A stretch of DNA of 34,283 nucleotides from Kiritimatiellota bacterium (GTDB taxonomy: Bacteria; Verrucomicrobiota; Kiritimatiellia; RFP12; UBA1067), in contig WRJS01000027.1 of NCBI GenBank assembly GCA_009778475.1, forward strand, positions 1 to 34,283, in the 5' to 3' direction. This document shows, one piece after another, positions 30,498 to 34,283 of the stretch. The notes under the pieces were generated by a model. The model worked only from the letters and a program-made list of their open reading frames with translations, did no database searches and was not told the DNA's origin. The translations under genes and the position numbers were made by a program. Within the stretch, counting starts at the first letter, position 1. Each line of letters starts with the position of its first letter.

Positions 30498-30546
30498 CCA
30501 TGTCGTTTGTGTGCACCGTATTTTGTTTTTGCAGGGGGCTGAGAGG

Positions 30547-31887
<1,341 letters not shown>

Positions 31888-31950
31888 CCGGGATACGTTA
31901 GCTTCCCCATATCGTTGCTTTCTAGTGTCCTGTAAAATACAGATTTCACG

Positions 31951-32020
31951 ATGGAGGGCGAGACAGGGGACCCCATTGGCGCGGCGTGTGGCCAATGGGG
32001 ACCCCTGTCTCGCCCTCCAT
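31951..32020. repeat. 70-base near-perfect palindrome, complete copy of the interspersed repeat family
   Basis: The left arm 31951-31980 starts ATGGAGGGCGAGACAGGGG. The right arm 31990-32020 is its reverse complement, with one mismatch in about 29 pairs. The nine-base loop is GCGGCGTGT. The arms would form a very stable hairpin in RNA or a cruciform in DNA. It starts 64 bases after the stop of the NtrC-type gene, so it could also end its transcript. Confidence 0.85.
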
Positions 32021-32206
32021 AACAAGCTTAAACATTACGCATACTTTCCTGAACGGGATGGGGTGCGCTTGAAATGTTTCCCCTTAACCGGGTCGGCAGG
32101 TTTTCACATAGCATGGTTCTGCCTTCATCCTTCGCCGCCGCCCCGTAGTCCTGTTGTCCGTCGTCCCGTAGTCCGGCCGCCGTGTTCACTTTTTTTGCGG
32201 CGGCTT

Positions 32207-32303
32207 CCGGGAGCGCAAGGCTTCCGCCTTGCAACGCCGGGAGCGCAGGGCTTCCGCCATGCAATATTAACAACGATGCAGGGCGGAAGCCCTGCGCTCC
32301 CGG
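32207..32303. repeat. CCGGGAGCGCAGGGCTTCCGCC element: two direct and one inverted copy, forming a hairpin
   Basis: Direct copies start at 32207 and 32237, and an inverted copy lies at 32277-32303. The second and third pair over about 27 bases with one mismatch and a loop of about 13 AT-rich bases. The inverted copy ends four bases from the stop of the minus-strand gene at 32308, so the hairpin can act as a terminator for that gene and for readthrough from the left. Confidence 0.8.
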
Positions 32304-32307
32304 CACC

Positions 32308-33225
32308 TCATTCCGGCTTGCCGAAGTCGCGCGCCATGAGCTCGGTGAGGTTGGTGCTGACGTTGGTCTTGAAGAAACGGAAGCGGAAGGAGGCCAGCGC
32401 GGGGTCTAGGCTCTTGGCTCCGTCCCCGTACCAGGTGGTCGGCGGGAGTTTGCTCATGCGCTGAAGCATCGCGAGGCGCTGGCGGGAGGTCGCATATTCC
32501 TTGTTCCGCTCAGCCAGATTCTTGTCCATCATGGCAAAAAGCCCCCTGTTCTCCTCCCGTGCCAGTATGACAATCAGTGAGGCGACGATGGCCTCGCGTT
32601 TCTGCGGGTCGCTCTCCGCCTTGTCATACGTTTGCATAATGACATGATATATACCGCGGATACCCTGCCTCATATTGACTACAAAACCGATAAGCGCATC
32701 CCGTGTTTCCTGCGCGTCGGCGCGGAGTAGATACGCCCCAATCGCACGTTCACGATATAGACCAGCTTTCGCATCATCCGTGGCAATGTCCATCAGGTAC
32801 TTCTTCCCCTCCGCATCCGCACAGACACCCAGCCACTCAGTCGATGTGGCCAACAAATGCTTTGCCTTGGAAATCTCATGCAAATCGCCCGCTTTAAAGT
32901 CTAGCCATCTTGCCGTTGCGGAGGACTCGCTGATAATGTTCATCAACGCGGTCTGCATGGTCTCATCATCCACATCGAATTTCTGCTTGAACAACGGGGG
33001 AACGTCGTCTAGAAACAGCCCCCCCATAAAAAAGCTTCTGAGATATTTTCTCAGCCTTTCCACATCCTTGAGTTCCTCGCGGAGGCGTTGAATTTCCTTT
33101 TCTGAAAACTCACGCTCGTCCTCAAAGTATTCCGCCCCGAAGATTTCGTCCGGAAGCCGCGACTGGGCAAAAATTGGTTTTGCCAGACACAAGGCCAGCA
33201 TCCCCAAGCTCACTATTCTCTTCAT
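32308..33225 (-). CDS. Secreted protein of unknown function (305 aa)
   Basis: ATG at 33225 has AAAGGAG upstream on the minus strand. A signal peptide (MKRIVSLGMLALCLAKPIFAQ) is followed by a strongly charged helix (residues about 38-62, EREFSEKEIQRLREELKDVERLR) likely to form a coiled coil. The rest is a mostly alpha-helical body (DETMQTALMNIISESSATARWLDF, AKAGLYRERAIGAYLLRADAQETRDALIGFV), reminiscent of HEAT-like repeats. No catalytic motif is visible. The gene begins 25 bases after the metalloprotease stop, so the two are probably co-transcribed. A chaperone, inhibitor or partner of that protease is one possibility, from context only. Base composition is less GC-rich than the neighbouring housekeeping genes. 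Confidence 0.75.
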   Translation of the reverse strand: MKRIVSLGMLALCLAKPIFAQSRLPDEIFGAEYFEDEREFSEKEIQRLREELKDVERLRKYLRSFFMGGLFLDDVPPLFKQKFDVDDETMQTALMNIISESSATARWLDFKAGDLHEISKAKHLLATSTEWLGVCADAEGKKYLMDIATDDAKAGLYRERAIGAYLLRADAQETRDALIGFVVNMRQGIRGIYHVIMQTYDKAESDPQKREAIVASLIVILAREENRGLFAMMDKNLAERNKEYATSRQRLAMLQRMSKLPPTTWYGDGAKSLDPALASFRFRFFKTNVSTNLTELMARDFGKPE

Positions 33226-33250
33226 CTGATTCTCCTTTGTTTTACCCCGT

Positions 33251-34283
33251 TTAGTGCCGGGGATTACGGTTCATAAAGTTCTGCCCGTCTAGAGCCTTCA
33301 GCCCAACCGGGCGGACGGATGACGGCAAACTTGAAGGGTCATCTTCCTTCGCCCAGCCCATGACAGGCCCGAGCGGAATATCCACACCATCTTCGATTCC
33401 CGGACACATCAGCAACCGCCTAACTACATTCGCTTGCTTCTGCTTGAAAGGATAATATCCCGTGCCTGTCCCCCCGCTCCAGTTCTGCTCACCGACGAGC
33501 GACTGGCTGACAAGCGCGTTAGCAAAGTTGATTTCGTAAATGTCCACCAGTCCGCAAGCATGGCCAATCTCGTGCGCCAACGTGGTCAAAAATGCCCCTT
33601 CCTTGATTGCAAGCCCTCTCCATGGAGTTCCAGGGGGCTGTGTCCTGCCCGCGTGTAACCCGTCAGCCCCACCGTAAAGCGAAGCTACACAGTAGACCTC
33701 CAATCCGCCCGTATTATTGGTGTATGAACACATATTAGTCATCGTATTAAAGTTTCCAATATGCAACCATTCGTCATACTTGTTATAAATCGGTATGATG
33801 CCCCCGATGGTGAAGCGCATGGCGGCCTGCCTGAAGATGCGGTTGGCCTCGTTGAACCAGCGGTTAATCTCGTCGGTGGAGACGCAGGGGTTGCCGTTCG
33901 CATCGTAGATGACGTAGAAGAAGAGCTGGGTGTCGGTCCAGGGCAGCACCTCGCCGCGGATGTGGGCTCCGGTGACGGCGGTGGACTTCGCGCCCCTGAC
34001 GGTGACGGCGAGCCGGAAGCCGCCCTCGTTCACGCCGCGCACGATGACGCTGCGCCCCCAGTCCTTGCTGTTGTAGAAGGTGACGTTGCCGACCCCCTCG
34101 GCCACGCTCCACACGACGTTGGTCTCGTGGATGCCCGCCGGGAGCACGTCGATGGCGTACATCGCGATCTCGCCCTGCGGCACGGCGGCGGGGTTGACGA
34201 TCGCGGTGCCGCCGGGCGCCGTCCCCGTGGTGACGGGCTCGAGGGTGCGGCGGACGGCGGTGAGCGGAAGGGTGTGCGAGCAG
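33251..34283 (-). CDS. Secreted zinc metalloprotease, metzincin-like (5' partial)
   Basis: The minus-strand frame stays open to the last base of the window, so the N-terminus lies beyond it. The visible 344 residues begin with an Ig-like or bacterial-surface beta region (ETNVVWSVAEGVGNVTFYNSKDWGRSVIVRGVNEGGFRLAVTVRG). A protease domain follows, with WFNEANRIFRQAAMRFTIGGI and the zinc motif HEIGHACGLVD (HExxHxxGxxD, about 33540-33575). A later Met in RRLLMCPGI may be the Met-turn. Asp instead of the usual third His occurs in some metzincins such as the snapalysin type. Extracellular protein degradation is the likely role. The next gene downstream encodes a secreted helical protein. Confidence 0.8.
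   Translation of the reverse strand, partial: CSHTLPLTAVRRTLEPVTTGTAPGGTAIVNPAAVPQGEIAMYAIDVLPAGIHETNVVWSVAEGVGNVTFYNSKDWGRSVIVRGVNEGGFRLAVTVRGAKSTAVTGAHIRGEVLPWTDTQLFFYVIYDANGNPCVSTDEINRWFNEANRIFRQAAMRFTIGGIIPIYNKYDEWLHIGNFNTMTNMCSYTNNTGGLEVYCVASLYGGADGLHAGRTQPPGTPWRGLAIKEGAFLTTLAHEIGHACGLVDIYEINFANALVSQSLVGEQNWSGGTGTGYYPFKQKQANVVRRLLMCPGIEDGVDIPLGPVMGWAKEDDPSSLPSSVRPVGLKALDGQNFMNRNPRH

Larger units (their letters stand above)
31888..32307. other. Gene-free, palindrome-rich spacer of 420 bases
   Basis: Apart from the two repeat elements listed separately, this gap contains a CTGTAAAATACAG palindrome (31930-31942) and a set of short CCGTAGTCC/TTGTCCGTCG motifs at about 32140-32175. Short frames here (for example one across the 70-base palindrome) have no ribosome site or family match, so no gene is called. 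Confidence 0.5.

Noticed and set aside
31925..32464. 179-codon plus-strand frame through the palindrome-rich spacer
   Set aside because: Its sequence is the translation of repeat elements and runs into the antisense of a signal-peptide gene. It has no ribosome site or domain.

Overview
The window is a GC-rich bacterial chromosome segment, open at both ends. Its content fits a carbohydrate-degrading member of the PVC superphylum, most likely Kiritimatiellota or Lentisphaerota. That placement is an inference. It rests on a MurA with Asp in place of the catalytic Cys (as in chlamydiae), secreted glycan-active proteins (GH105-DUF4861, DUF1080), many intergenic palindromes, and giant repeat-rich surface proteins. 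There is no rRNA to settle it.

Layout. (1) 1-3684 is one long open frame. Its first ~2.7 kb encode a repetitive surface protein and its last ~0.9 kb a B12-type radical SAM enzyme that lacks its N-terminal half. The seam lies in a repeat-family sequence. (2) 3681-8287 holds two acyltransferase-like proteins and a GH3-family acyl-adenylating enzyme, joined to each other or to the radical SAM frame by GTGA/ATGA overlaps. It is interrupted at 4749-6113 by an AT-rich, promoter-bearing cassette (DUF3791, DUF3990, DUF3791-like, tiny lipoprotein). (3) 8313-18439 holds housekeeping genes, mostly with their own promoters: a glutamine synthetase, murA, a secreted GH105-DUF4861 protein, gpmI, a PGRP/amidase, a 2[4Fe-4S] ferredoxin and a membrane-tethered metallophosphoesterase. 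(4) 18553-19410 is a PolB-type 3'-5' exonuclease, followed by a repeat-rich spacer. (5) 19803-27171 starts with tRNA-Ser(UGA) and continues into a tight six-gene set: a large secreted protein, GT2, pyruvyl transferase, DegT aminotransferase, GNAT and ATP-grasp. It looks like surface glycan synthesis or modification. (6) 27352-30418, minus strand, holds a secreted DUF1080 protein, rpe and uxaC. (7) 30547-31887 is an NtrC-type regulator divergent from uxaC. (8) 31888-32307 is a gene-free, palindrome-rich spacer. (9) 32308-34283, minus strand, holds a secreted protein of unknown function and a secreted metalloprotease that runs off the window.

How it fits together. GH105 releases unsaturated uronic acids from pectin- or ulvan-like glycans, and UxaC and Rpe act in uronate and pentose-phosphate metabolism, so the window carries parts of a uronic-acid economy. 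Nine sigma70-like promoters with 17-18 bp spacers can be read directly. Two of them (rpe, uxaC) place the -10 box exactly 7 nt before the ATG with no Shine-Dalgarno, which suggests leaderless transcripts. Intergenic DNA is dominated by one palindromic repeat family and several other local repeats.
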